Below, piece after piece: positions 16,344-24,600 of a stretch of 64,000 bases of DNA. A program made the translations under genes and the position numbers. This DNA is from Clostridia bacterium (GTDB taxonomy: Bacteria > Bacillota > Peptococcia > DRI-13 > SM3-B62). The notes beneath the pieces were generated by a model. The model had not been told where the DNA came from. It worked only from the letters and a program-made list of their open reading frames with translations, and did not search any database. The first letter of the stretch is position 1. Every line of letters begins with the position of its first letter. Where the stretch lies: positions 62,001-126,000 of the forward strand of contig JAHDSQ010000014.1 in NCBI GenBank assembly GCA_018432615.1, in the 5' to 3' direction.

Positions 16344-17672
16344 ATGATTCAGGACAAGAGTAAAAAGGGTTTGATGAAAACCTTCTTAAACTATTCAATC
16401 CCTTGTATTATCGGTATGTTTCTTGCTTCTTTCATTACCATAGTTGACGGCATATTCATAGGGAATAAGTTAGGAGGGAACGGGCTTGCGGCGGTAAATT
16501 TGACCCTTCCGGTTCTTTATTTGTTGCTAGGTATAAGCATAATGATGGCACTGGGTGGAGTAACCCTGGCAACTCAAAATTTGGGGGCCAAGGAATATGA
16601 CAGTGCCAGGCAGCGTTTTAGCTTTACACTATTTTTGAATGTGGCGGCAATTCTGGTAATAGTTCTACTGCTCAGACTGTTTCTTGATGATGTAGTGTGC
16701 CTACTGAATGCTAAAGGCCATCTCCAGGGATATGTAAGGGATTATTTAGGTACGATGTCGTTTTTTTATGTATTTATGACTACAAATATTATCTTCTCAA
16801 GTTTTATCAGAGGTGAGGGCAAACCACAGCTGTCTTTGTTCTTCGGGGTTGCCGGTAACATAATCAATATACTTCTTGATTATTTGTTCATCATTAAATT
16901 GGAATACGGTATGAAGGGAGCTGCGTTTGCATCGGGTATTGCAGTGCTTATTCCTTTCCTTCTCGGCCTTTTCTATTTTCTGCGGGGAAGGTCGGTATTC
17001 AGGTTCGTTAAGCTTGTTTTTGACTGCGAAGATTTCAAAAAAATCCTGTTTAATGGTTTTTCGGAATTTATCGGACAGGTTTCAATTGGATTTACTACAT
17101 ACCTTTTCAATTACGTTATCTTAAGGAGAATTGGTGTTGACGGCGTTGCTGCTTTTGCAATTATCGGTTATGTGGCCTTTATCCAATATATGATACTTAC
17201 AGGTATTGCTCAGGGTGTGAATGTCCTTGTCAGTTATAGCTACGGAGCACGGGATTTGGATACGATACTGGGCTTTCTTAAGCTAGCGCTGAAATCTGTT
17301 ATTGTGGTCGGGGCGCTTTCGTTTATTATTTCCATCACCGCAAGTGAAGGGATAGTAAGGATGTTTGTGGGAGATCGCAGCGGCATAGTGGAAATAGCAA
17401 AAGGCGGCTTGAGGATATTTGCCCTGATGTTTCTGTTTAACGGATATAACTTTATAGCCTCAGCATATTTCACTTCTCTGGGAGATGCCAAGACTTCCGC
17501 CACCATAGCCTTGCTTAGGAGCATTATCTTGTTGAGTGCATTTGTTTTAACGCTTCCCCTTGTCCTGGGGGATATAGGCATATGGCTTACAGCACCGTTG
17601 ACAGAAGCTGTAACCCTTATCTTTTCTTATTTATGCATAGCGAAGTCAAAGTCACAGCTTTTCTTAAAATAG
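16344..17672 (+). CDS. MATE-family multidrug efflux transporter
   Basis: A 442-residue membrane protein with about twelve helices in two repeated halves. The N-terminal IVDGIFIGNKLGGNGLAAVNL is the classic MATE motif, mirrored by QGVNVLVSYSYGAR in the second half. MATE proteins export cationic drugs using Na+ or H+. ATG at 16344 is chosen because AAAGGAG lies 8 bases upstream. It follows an AraC/GyrI-type regulator, the usual arrangement for drug-responsive efflux. Confidence 0.93.
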   Translation: MIQDKSKKGLMKTFLNYSIPCIIGMFLASFITIVDGIFIGNKLGGNGLAAVNLTLPVLYLLLGISIMMALGGVTLATQNLGAKEYDSARQRFSFTLFLNVAAILVIVLLLRLFLDDVVCLLNAKGHLQGYVRDYLGTMSFFYVFMTTNIIFSSFIRGEGKPQLSLFFGVAGNIINILLDYLFIIKLEYGMKGAAFASGIAVLIPFLLGLFYFLRGRSVFRFVKLVFDCEDFKKILFNGFSEFIGQVSIGFTTYLFNYVILRRIGVDGVAAFAIIGYVAFIQYMILTGIAQGVNVLVSYSYGARDLDTILGFLKLALKSVIVVGALSFIISITASEGIVRMFVGDRSGIVEIAKGGLRIFALMFLFNGYNFIASAYFTSLGDAKTSATIALLRSIILLSAFVLTLPLVLGDIGIWLTAPLTEAVTLIFSYLCIAKSKSQLFLK

Positions 17673-17718
17673 TACTGAGGGATACATGAATGGAGTCCTT
17701 TCTGGGATAGTTAGCAAA

Positions 17719-18219
17719 CTATGCTAAATTAAAGAACTGTTCTTGAGATATAGAGAATTGTGTTTCCTTGGCTAAATCCATTTCTTTTCGGAAGCCCACC
17801 TTTTTAAATACTCTTTTTGATCTTTTGTTTTCCATATGGATTTTAGCGATTACTTTTCTATGTCGTAATGTGAAGAAGGCATGTTTTAAACCAAGATATA
17901 TGGCTTTACAGCCGAACCCTTTACCCCAGTTCTTTATATCACCGATTATCACAACTATTTCAGATACATCACCATTAGGAACGAGCCTCAAAAATCCTAT
18001 CGGCTCGTTCCTTTTAGTAATTACAAAAAAACTGCCGTTCCTATTGAACAAATGGGTAAGAATAGGCATTTTTACCCTGTATATTACTTGTTTAATTGAT
18101 TTGCTGATATTCTGTCCCTCATTAAGATACTGTGTCACTTTAAATTCCTCTAACCACTCGGCGATTTTCCAAGCATCAGATGCAAAGATTTCTTGTCTTA
18201 ATTGTATTGTGGATGGCAC
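17719..18219 (-). CDS. GNAT-family N-acetyltransferase
   Basis: A 166-residue GNAT enzyme. GDIKNWGKGFGCKAIYLGLKHAF is the acetyl-CoA binding motif A (compare R/QxxGxG/A), and HMENKRSKRVFKKVGF is the typical C-terminal motif of the RimJ/SpeG-like branch. GTG at 18219 is chosen because AAGGAGG sits 9 bases upstream on the minus strand; a longer frame lacks a ribosome site. The substrate is unknown. Confidence 0.88.
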   Translation of the reverse strand: MPSTIQLRQEIFASDAWKIAEWLEEFKVTQYLNEGQNISKSIKQVIYRVKMPILTHLFNRNGSFFVITKRNEPIGFLRLVPNGDVSEIVVIIGDIKNWGKGFGCKAIYLGLKHAFFTLRHRKVIAKIHMENKRSKRVFKKVGFRKEMDLAKETQFSISQEQFFNLA

Positions 18220-18443
18220 AGTTATAATCCTCCTTACATTAGGCTTTTGCGTTGTTGTAATATAACAATTAATGGTATTTATCAAAAAAATACAATAAGA
18301 CACCTCACATGTAAAATGCGAAATGTCTCATCCATTAATATATCACTAATGTTAATGGCTGTCAATTATGGAGCCGAATAACACTTAATGGCAAATAGGA
18401 TATTTCTTGGGCATAAACCTGCAAAAAAAATAATATTAAGATA

Positions 18444-18473
18444 TTTACAATACTGTATGACATACAGTATAAT
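18444..18473 (+). promoter_or_regulatory. padR promoter with perfect palindromic operator in the spacer
   Basis: TTTACA (18444-18449) and TATAAT (18468-18473) are separated by 18 bases. The 21-base sequence from 18450 to 18470 is a perfect palindrome (ATACTGTATG, A, CATACAGTAT) that fills the spacer and overlaps the -10 box. It contains the TGTAT...ATACA pattern known for PadR operators. A bound dimer would block RNA polymerase, so PadR autorepression is very likely. Confidence 0.85.
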
Positions 18474-18494
18474 GTGACCATGGGGGTATGAGAA

Positions 18495-18836
18495 ATGGAG
18501 ACAGAGAATGCCACTAAGTTGCTAAAAAACTTTTCACTTGAATTGAGGCGGGGAACTTTAGTGTTGAGCATCCTCAGTCAACTTAAGGAACCTAAATACG
18601 GTTATCAGCTTCTTGCGAGTTTTTTAGAAAAAGGAATGGAGCTTGACCAGGGAACCATTTATCCTATGCTTAGAAGGCTAGAACAGCAGGGAATACTGGA
18701 AAGCAATTGGTCGGTGGAACAGCCTCGCCCACGTAAGTATTATCACTTGACCACGAAAGGCTCCGAAATTCTTGAGTGGTTGATAAAAGAGTGGGAAAAA
18801 CAGACTGAGGTAATGAAGCGTTTGTTGCATGAGTGA
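18495..18836 (+). CDS. PadR-family transcriptional repressor
   Basis: A 113-residue winged-helix protein: LVLSILSQLKEPKYGYQLLASFLEKG, then QGTIYPMLRRLEQQGILES and PRKYYHLTTKGSEIL, the PadR signature. The C-terminal helix serves dimerisation. It is followed after 18 bases by a membrane protein with a HAAS domain, a pairing widespread in Firmicutes in which the membrane protein is thought to sense the envelope. The site at 18450-18470 is its probable operator. Confidence 0.95.
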   Translation: METENATKLLKNFSLELRRGTLVLSILSQLKEPKYGYQLLASFLEKGMELDQGTIYPMLRRLEQQGILESNWSVEQPRPRKYYHLTTKGSEILEWLIKEWEKQTEVMKRLLHE

Positions 18837-18854
18837 AGCGAGGGGGGTATCGGT

Positions 18855-19871
18855 ATGGATTTGGTAAAAAGATATGTTTATTCTGTTGGGCGCAGGCTTC
18901 CGGAAAAGCAGCGGATTGACATTGAGAAGGAATTGGAGTCATTAATACTGGATACATTGCAGGGGCGGAACCCTGAAGGTGAAAAACCGTCCGAAAAGGA
19001 TATTATCGAGGTTCTGAAGGAGTTTGGACCGCCCAATGAGGTAGCAGCACGTTATACTCAACGTCCAAGGTATCTAATAAGCCCTAGGTTGTATAATGCA
19101 TATTTTATGTTAATGGGCATAGTATTAGGTGCACTTGCACTTGGGCTTACAGTCAGTGGCGTGATTGGTTTTATTGGTAGGACAGAAGGAGCGGGGAACA
19201 TATTTACGGCAATGATCGGTATTATACCCGGCTTTATTTCAGCCTCGTTAAGCGCAATAGGTTCCGTTATAATTGTTTTTGCTATAATGGAACGTGTTAT
19301 ACCGGAGGATGAATCAATTGAATTTAATGACGGGGATTGGAATCCTTCGGATCTACCTGAAATTCCCATTAAAAATGAAAGAGTCAAGTTAGGTGAATGC
19401 ATCGCGGGAGTTTTCTTTATTCTGGTTTTCTTTGCTGTGATAAATCTGTTTCCGGATAAGATAGGATTATATTTTTATGAAAAGGGAATAGGCTGGCAAG
19501 TTATGCCTTTATTTTCTCAACAGGCCTTGGCATCATATATTCCTTATTGGAATGTTTTGATGTTTTGCTCACTCATTCTGCATTTTGTGTTGCTTTACAG
19601 ACGTCGCTTTAGTCTTACTGCACATATATTTGAAATTGTATTGTCTTTCGGCGCATTAATTGTTCTGTCAGTTATGGTTGCTGATCCGAATTTAGTCAGC
19701 TTAATACTACCGGTTGGAAAGATTGACGTTGCCGCATTTGAAGGATATAAAGTTGCAGCAGAAATTTTGCGTAGACTCATCAGGGTAGTATTAGTTATCC
19801 TGATATTGATTACTTCAGGAGTAAACATAAAAAAGATATACTATTTATTTAGGCAAAGAACGGCTGAATAA
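18855..19871 (+). CDS. HAAS-domain membrane protein
   Basis: A 338-residue protein. Residues 1-75 form a HAAS (heat- and acid-like) signalling domain: IDIEKELESLI and PSEKDIIEVLKEFGPPNEVAARYT. Six or so membrane helices follow. Such proteins are normally encoded right after a padR gene and are proposed to relay envelope signals; the actual function is unknown. Ribosome site GAGGGGGG precedes the ATG. Confidence 0.85.
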   Translation: MDLVKRYVYSVGRRLPEKQRIDIEKELESLILDTLQGRNPEGEKPSEKDIIEVLKEFGPPNEVAARYTQRPRYLISPRLYNAYFMLMGIVLGALALGLTVSGVIGFIGRTEGAGNIFTAMIGIIPGFISASLSAIGSVIIVFAIMERVIPEDESIEFNDGDWNPSDLPEIPIKNERVKLGECIAGVFFILVFFAVINLFPDKIGLYFYEKGIGWQVMPLFSQQALASYIPYWNVLMFCSLILHFVLLYRRRFSLTAHIFEIVLSFGALIVLSVMVADPNLVSLILPVGKIDVAAFEGYKVAAEILRRLIRVVLVILILITSGVNIKKIYYLFRQRTAE

Positions 19872-19882
19872 ATATAGGGGTA

Positions 19883-20311
19883 TCACGTCTGAGAATAAGA
19901 AATCGTTTGTGCTATGCCAATAAAATATTCCGATTCCCGGCGGATGTGGCTAATCACTGTGAGAGCCACAGGATTGTTTCTGACGGCCTCGCTTTTAACA
20001 GTGAGTTCATTTAAAAATATAATGAATTGTTGACTCTGTTCCAGACAAAAGCAAACCAACTGTAATATTTGTTGCTCCAACGCGGCATCAACAGTACTTC
20101 CTGCTCTGATCACTGTTTCTATATACCTTATTACCGTATCCTCAGTCTGTGAAAAAGCAAGTTGCCAGTTTTTCAACTTTTCTACATAATCATGCTCCAA
20201 ACCGATTACAATCTCACGGATTACAACGGTATGCTCTGATTCCTGGTGTTTCCAAAACTCGGCTTCATCCAGTACTCTTAGTAAGTTTTTATCTCCGTAC
20301 AAAAAACGCAT
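19883..20311 (-). CDS. DUF2935-type helical protein
   Basis: A 142-residue all-helical protein. DEAEFWKHQESEHTVVIREIV and HIRRESEYFIGIAQ carry the paired Glu/His pattern of the DUF2935 family, which has a ferritin-like fold that may bind metal. Family members occur in spore-forming Firmicutes; the role is unknown. The gene converges on the HAAS gene with an 11-base gap. Confidence 0.75.
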   Translation of the reverse strand: MRFLYGDKNLLRVLDEAEFWKHQESEHTVVIREIVIGLEHDYVEKLKNWQLAFSQTEDTVIRYIETVIRAGSTVDAALEQQILQLVCFCLEQSQQFIIFLNELTVKSEAVRNNPVALTVISHIRRESEYFIGIAQTISYSQT

Positions 20312-20430
20312 AGATGATGCTCCTTTCTTATTATGACTACAAAAATCAAATCAAAAGGATTGTTTGTTATATAGTATTCAAAACGGCCAGGGTTGCCACA
20401 AGATCTAAACAGGGGATTACAGCTATAATT

Positions 20431-20472
20431 AAACAGCCTTGGTTCAATGAAAGTTCGAACCAAGGCTGTTTT
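20431..20472 (-). terminator. strong terminator after the Phd-Uma2 gene
   Basis: AAACAGCCTTGGTTC (20431-20445) pairs with GAACCAAGGCTGTTT (20457-20471), a 15-base perfect stem with an 11-base loop. On the minus strand it lies 36 bases past the Phd-Uma2 stop, and a short T run follows the stem. Confidence 0.8.
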
Positions 20473-20508
20473 GCCGTAAAGCGCTAATTTTGATTGATAT
20501 ACATACCT

Positions 20509-21258
20509 TTACCTATCCGGGAAGATGCTGTCAAGTTCAATCTGCAATTCTTCGAAATGAAAAGACTTAATCATATCTCCCTTTCTGAAGTTGGCGCTGT
20601 CACAAATGTCCTTATTTGAAAAAAGATGAACGGTGGCTTCTTTTGTCAGTGGGTTGATGATCCAGTATTCTCTGATACCGCAGGACATATAAAGGTCCAA
20701 TTTTTTGACCTGGTCTTTGCTGCGCGTGTTTTCTGAAAGGATTTCCACTACCAGGGCAGGAGTTCCCATGTAGTAGTCCTTTTCATTCAGCTTCTCTTTT
20801 AGGTCACAGATGACCATGATGTCAGGTTGGACTATGTTGATGTCCTTGGGATACCTGCTTAGAGTGATATCAAAAGGGGCAACATAGGGACGGCATTTCT
20901 TGCCTTTGAACCAGTTGTAGAAGAGACCGAACAGTTCGGTCAGGGTTGCTTGATGTTTAACTTTGGGCGATGAAAGCAGGTAGATTTCACCGTCGATGTA
21001 TTCGTACCTTTCCTCAGAATCGGCTGAAAGGCCAAGGAATTCCTCATAAGAGGCTTTCCGTCCGCCGTAGTTGCCTTTGGTCATTACCTCGCGAACCATA
21101 TCTGGCGATTGGGTGGAACCGGTACAAATACCGGCATCTTTTTTTGCCGATAGTACAGCAATCTCCATGCCGTTACGGGTGATGACGATATCTGCTTTAG
21201 CGGCCAGCTGCAGGTATTTGCCAAAGTTGTTTTGCACTTCTGTAGAGCTGACTTTCAT
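20509..21258 (-). CDS. Phd-type antitoxin domain fused to Uma2-family endonuclease
   Basis: A 249-residue fusion. Residues 1-45 (STEVQNNFGKYLQLAAK, IVITRNGMEIAVL) match the Phd/YefM antitoxin DNA-binding domain. Residues about 65-249 are a Uma2 (DUF820) PD-(D/E)xK-type nuclease domain: YEYIDGEIYLL, VQPDIMVICD, ALVVEILSENTRSKD and LYMSCGIREYWIINP. The catalytic acidic residues are present. Uma2 proteins are abundant in cyanobacteria and some Firmicutes and their role is not known. GGAGGTG precedes the ATG. A 43-base palindrome lies directly upstream and is the likely operator. Confidence 0.85.
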   Translation of the reverse strand: MKVSSTEVQNNFGKYLQLAAKADIVITRNGMEIAVLSAKKDAGICTGSTQSPDMVREVMTKGNYGGRKASYEEFLGLSADSEERYEYIDGEIYLLSSPKVKHQATLTELFGLFYNWFKGKKCRPYVAPFDITLSRYPKDINIVQPDIMVICDLKEKLNEKDYYMGTPALVVEILSENTRSKDQVKKLDLYMSCGIREYWIINPLTKEATVHLFSNKDICDSANFRKGDMIKSFHFEELQIELDSIFPDR

Positions 21259-21283
21259 TGGTACACCTCCGCTGAGAAAAATA

Positions 21284-21326
21284 GGGTATAGTTATATTAG
21301 CTAATTTAGCTAATATAACTATACCC
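21284..21326. repeat. 43-base near-perfect palindrome upstream of the Phd-Uma2 gene
   Basis: Two 21-base arms (21284-21304 and 21306-21326) are exact reverse complements around one central base. Each arm contains ATATTAGCTAA. On the minus strand it carries a possible promoter, TTAGCT then 17 bases then TATACC, so an operator for the fused Phd domain is likely. It also follows porB on the same strand with a short T run (TATTTTTC) after it, so it could double as terminator. Confidence 0.9.
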
Positions 21327-21407
21327 ATGCCGGAAAATCGTGTCAAGTCGTTCCGTTGCTCATATCTTGCTGTCTACCGTCGCAATCGTTCATCTTCTCA
21401 GTATCTG

Positions 21408-22361
21408 CTAGGATGTTACCACATTTGACTTTTCGCCACAAAGAGCCAAGAGGTCTTCCCATCTTTGGTCTATCTCTTTCTGGTATTCTTGGATAAGATG
21501 TTCATTATCCGGTGTAAACAAATGCTTAAATCTGCCTTGCGGTTTCAGGAAATCTGCGATGGGCAGCTTCTTTTTCGGAATATAATTCAGCTTCCATTTA
21601 CCGTCTTCAACCTCATACAGTGGCCAAAAACATGTATCGACGGCTAATTTACACATTTCCATAATGTCCTCGGTAGGATAACGCCAGCCTCTGGGGCAGG
21701 GGGCCAGGACATTCAAGAAAGCAGCGCCCTTTTTGTAAATGGCTTTTTCTGATTTTTCATGGAGGTCCTTAAAGTTCCTGAAGAAGGTGGTTTGAGCTAC
21801 GTATGGAATATGATGATTAGCAATTATTTGGGTCAAATCTTTCCTGCCCTGCGGTTTTCCGGTAGATTCCTTGCCGGAGGGCGTTGTGGTGGTATCGGCA
21901 AATTTCGGCGTAGCCGAAGATCTTTGGATCCCCGTATTCATATAAGCTCCGTTGTCATAGCAGACATATACCATGTCATGTCCTCTTTCCATGGCGCCGG
22001 AAAGGGATTGCAATCCGATATCGTAAGTTCCGCCGTCTCCGCCAAAGGCGATGAATTTGTACTCGCCTTTGATTTTGCCTTTTCTCTTTAAGGCCTTGTA
22101 GGCTGCCTCAACACCGCTCATAGTTGCTCCGGCATTTTCAAAGGCGTTATGGATAAAGGAATCCTTCCAGGAGGTATAGGGGTACATAAATGTAGATACT
22201 TCCAGACAACCGGTTGCGCAACCAACGACAAGCTTATCTCCTTCTTTGACAGCCCGTGTGACACCCCTTACTGCGATGGGAGCACCGCAACCTGCACACA
22301 TTCTATGTCCTCCGGCCAGCCTATCAGGCTTGGACAGTTCTTGTTTCAGATTATATGCCAT
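21408..22361 (-). CDS. porB: 2-oxoacid:ferredoxin oxidoreductase, beta subunit
   Basis: A 317-residue thiamine-pyrophosphate-binding subunit. HRMCAGCGAPIAVRG and GCATGCLEV carry cluster-binding cysteines, and FGGDGGTYDIGLQ plus DNGAYMNTG form the TPP/Mg2+ motif. With the other three subunits it oxidises pyruvate or a related 2-oxoacid to the acyl-CoA with reduction of ferredoxin. The ATG directly follows the porA stop. The order G-D-A-B is that of the four-subunit PFOR/VOR class; pyruvate is the most likely substrate but is not proven. Confidence 0.92.
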   Translation of the reverse strand: MAYNLKQELSKPDRLAGGHRMCAGCGAPIAVRGVTRAVKEGDKLVVGCATGCLEVSTFMYPYTSWKDSFIHNAFENAGATMSGVEAAYKALKRKGKIKGEYKFIAFGGDGGTYDIGLQSLSGAMERGHDMVYVCYDNGAYMNTGIQRSSATPKFADTTTTPSGKESTGKPQGRKDLTQIIANHHIPYVAQTTFFRNFKDLHEKSEKAIYKKGAAFLNVLAPCPRGWRYPTEDIMEMCKLAVDTCFWPLYEVEDGKWKLNYIPKKKLPIADFLKPQGRFKHLFTPDNEHLIQEYQKEIDQRWEDLLALCGEKSNVVTS

Positions 22362-23555
22362 TTATTTTCCCTCCTGATCTCTTACTGAAAGATATCTGTA
22401 TGTTTCTCCGGTAATACCGGTTGCCAGTATTTTATAGAGGTCTTCATAGACACTGCCGATGTCCTCTACCCTGACATCCCTGCCGCCTAAGCCATAGATA
22501 TAATTTATTACTGTCGGGGATTCTTTTTCGTGATACAGGGCTGCTTTGATTTCGGCGCCCAATGGACCGCCTTGACTGCTGAAGCTTTCGGTCTTGTCCA
22601 TGGCGGCTAAGACCTTGACATGTTTTAAGGCTTTGGCGATTTCTTCGGCAGGGAACGGTCTAAAGAGCCTTATTTTCAGTAAGCCTACTTTCTTTCCTTC
22701 GTTTCTCAGTTTATCAACTGCATCTTTAGCTGTGCCGGCGGTAGAGTTGATAATTACAATAGCTGCTTCCGCATCCTCCAGCTTGTAGGCTTCAAACAAA
22801 CCGTATTTTCTTCCGCTGATCTTTTCAAACTCTTTAGCAACTTCTAAGGCAACTCTTTTAGCGTTTTTCATGCCTTCCGCTTGCTGTCTTTTATGCTCGA
22901 GATAGTAGCTTGGTGTATCATAAGGCCCAATCGACATAGGTTGTTTTTCGTTTAAAAGATAGCACTCCGGATTATATTCACCGACAAATTCCTTAACTTT
23001 GGCATCTTCAATCAATTCGATATTTTCTACGGCATGACTAGTGATAAAACCATCCTGACAAACCATTGCAGGTAATTGCACATCCTTATGTTCCGCGATT
23101 TTAAGGGCTTGGATAAAATTATCATAGGCTTCTTGATTGTTTTCGGAATATATCTGTATCCAGCCGCTATCCCTTGAACCCATAGTATCCGAATGGTCAG
23201 CGTTGATGTTTATTGGTCCTGACAAGGCCCTGTTGATGGCTGCGATCGTTATCGGCAGTCTATTCGAAGCGGCCACATATAGTATTTCGTGCATCAGGGC
23301 TAAACCGCAGGAGGAAGTAGCTGTCATGGTTCTCGCTCCCGCTGCTTGCGAGCCCACGCAGGCCGAGATGGCGCTATGTTCACTTTCCACAGGCACAAAC
23401 TCCGTATCTACCTGGCCATCGGCTACATATTGGGAAAAATACTGGGGTATTTCTGTGGAAGGTGTTATCGGAAAAGCCGCTACGACATCGGGATTTATCT
23501 GTTTCATGGCAAAGGCGATCGCCTCATTGCCTGATAATCTTTCTCTAATGGACAT
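22362..23555 (-). CDS. porA: 2-oxoacid:ferredoxin oxidoreductase, alpha subunit
   Basis: A 397-residue subunit. SGNEAIAFAMKQINPDVVAAFPITPSTE is split by the usual substrate-binding TPST motif, ESEHSAISACVGSQAAGARTMTATSSCGLALM is the conserved core, and the C-terminal domain includes DKTESF. Alpha supplies part of the substrate pocket and CoA site. AAAGGAGGT precedes the ATG. It follows porD by 22 bases. Confidence 0.93.
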   Translation of the reverse strand: MSIRERLSGNEAIAFAMKQINPDVVAAFPITPSTEIPQYFSQYVADGQVDTEFVPVESEHSAISACVGSQAAGARTMTATSSCGLALMHEILYVAASNRLPITIAAINRALSGPININADHSDTMGSRDSGWIQIYSENNQEAYDNFIQALKIAEHKDVQLPAMVCQDGFITSHAVENIELIEDAKVKEFVGEYNPECYLLNEKQPMSIGPYDTPSYYLEHKRQQAEGMKNAKRVALEVAKEFEKISGRKYGLFEAYKLEDAEAAIVIINSTAGTAKDAVDKLRNEGKKVGLLKIRLFRPFPAEEIAKALKHVKVLAAMDKTESFSSQGGPLGAEIKAALYHEKESPTVINYIYGLGGRDVRVEDIGSVYEDLYKILATGITGETYRYLSVRDQEGK

Positions 23556-23577
23556 TGGTATTACCTCCTTTAACTTC

Positions 23578-23880
23578 TTAATTATCGGCTTTCATTTCAA
23601 TGGCTTTAACCGGACATACTTTGGCACAGATGCCACAGCCTTTGCAATATTCATAGATAAAATCGCCCCTTTTTCCGTCCTTGACCGGAATTGCCAAATC
23701 CGGGCATACGGGTGCGCATAGTAGGCATTGGTTACATTTATCGGCTATGAATACAGGTTTGATTGTCCGCCAATCACCGGTATGAAACTCTTCGGAGTTA
23801 CCGCTGGCGCATACATTCCCGCCCGGGGTGATTTCTTGCCAGCTGATTGTTTCATCAATATTTATTTTATTTGTCATCAT
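23578..23880 (-). CDS. porD: 2-oxoacid:ferredoxin oxidoreductase, delta (ferredoxin-like) subunit
   Basis: A 100-residue subunit with two [4Fe-4S] motifs, CNQCLLCAPVCP and CKGCGICAKVCP, and an N-terminal stretch typical of PorD. It passes electrons from the TPP site to external ferredoxin. The start lies inside the end of porG (14-base overlap), with GAGGAGG upstream. Confidence 0.93.
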   Translation of the reverse strand: MMTNKINIDETISWQEITPGGNVCASGNSEEFHTGDWRTIKPVFIADKCNQCLLCAPVCPDLAIPVKDGKRGDFIYEYCKGCGICAKVCPVKAIEMKADN

Positions 23881-24448
23881 CCAACCTCCTCAGTGTCATA
23901 ATCAAAGCATTCATGTTACCCTCGATAACATTTGGCTTAGCTGCGAATTTGTGCTCGAAGGAATGCTTCATTTCATCGAGAAATCTGTCTTCGTCCATCA
24001 GTTTGCTAACTTTGACTACGGCTGCCAGCATGGGGGTATTGGGGAAATATTTACCCAGCGTACTTTCGGATATTTCCTTAGCATCAATGGTATAGATGCG
24101 ACAATCATAATCAGGATAATTGTTCTTGATTTCTTCCGGGGTCTTGGCGGTGTTGATAATAATGGCGCCGTCTTTCTTCAAGCCTTTGGACACAGGAACC
24201 GATTCTAACAAGGATTCGTCAACAACGACTACATAGTTCGGTTCATAGATATTGGAGTGGACCCTGATTTTTTCTCCGCTTATTCTGTTATAAGCTGTTA
24301 TGGGTGCTCCCATTCTTTCAGGCCCGTACTCTGGGAAACCTTGTACATACATGCCGGTACTAAAGGCGACATCTGCCAAGAGTAAGGCCGCTGTTTTGGC
24401 ACCCTGGCCGCCACGCCCATGCCAGCGGATTTCTGTTAAATTGGACAT
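23867..24448 (-). CDS. porG: 2-oxoacid:ferredoxin oxidoreductase, gamma subunit
   Basis: A 193-residue subunit and first gene of the operon. EIRWHGRGGQGAKTAA is the gamma-family signature and FPEYGPERMGAP follows it; this domain forms the CoA-side interface. GAGGAGG precedes the ATG. A -24/-12 promoter lies 40 bases upstream and a sigma-54-type activator gene is divergent to it, so the operon is probably induced rather than constitutive. Confidence 0.93.
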   Translation of the reverse strand: MSNLTEIRWHGRGGQGAKTAALLLADVAFSTGMYVQGFPEYGPERMGAPITAYNRISGEKIRVHSNIYEPNYVVVVDESLLESVPVSKGLKKDGAIIINTAKTPEEIKNNYPDYDCRIYTIDAKEISESTLGKYFPNTPMLAAVVKVSKLMDEDRFLDEMKHSFEHKFAAKPNVIEGNMNALIMTLRRLDDDK

Positions 24449-24487
24449 TAATTGAACCTCCTCACGTTTGATTAACTTAATTTATAA

Positions 24488-24504
24488 TGCAAGAAGCATG
24501 CCAA
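24488..24504 (-). promoter_or_regulatory. sigma-54 (-24/-12) promoter of porGDAB
   Basis: On the minus strand TTGGCATGCTTCTTGCA fits the sigma-54 consensus TGGCAC-N5-TTGC with exact GG-to-GC spacing of 12 bases. The predicted start is near 24477, 29 bases before the porG ATG. Confidence 0.85.
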
Positions 24505-24545
24505 GGCTAAAAAAAGCTAACATGCAACGTTTTTCTTGAGGAAAT

Positions 24546-24585
24546 ATGTTATAAATGTTAGAATGATGGCATAAGATGTTATAAA
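24546..24585. promoter_or_regulatory. direct repeats, candidate activator sites for porGDAB
   Basis: ATGTTATAAA occurs at 24546-24555 and again at 24576-24585, exactly 30 bases apart (about three helix turns), 40-100 bases upstream of the -24 box. The position fits an upstream activating sequence. They also sit just before the regulator gene, so could serve its own control. Confidence 0.5.
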
Positions 24586-24600
24586 CGACGGGTGGTTATA

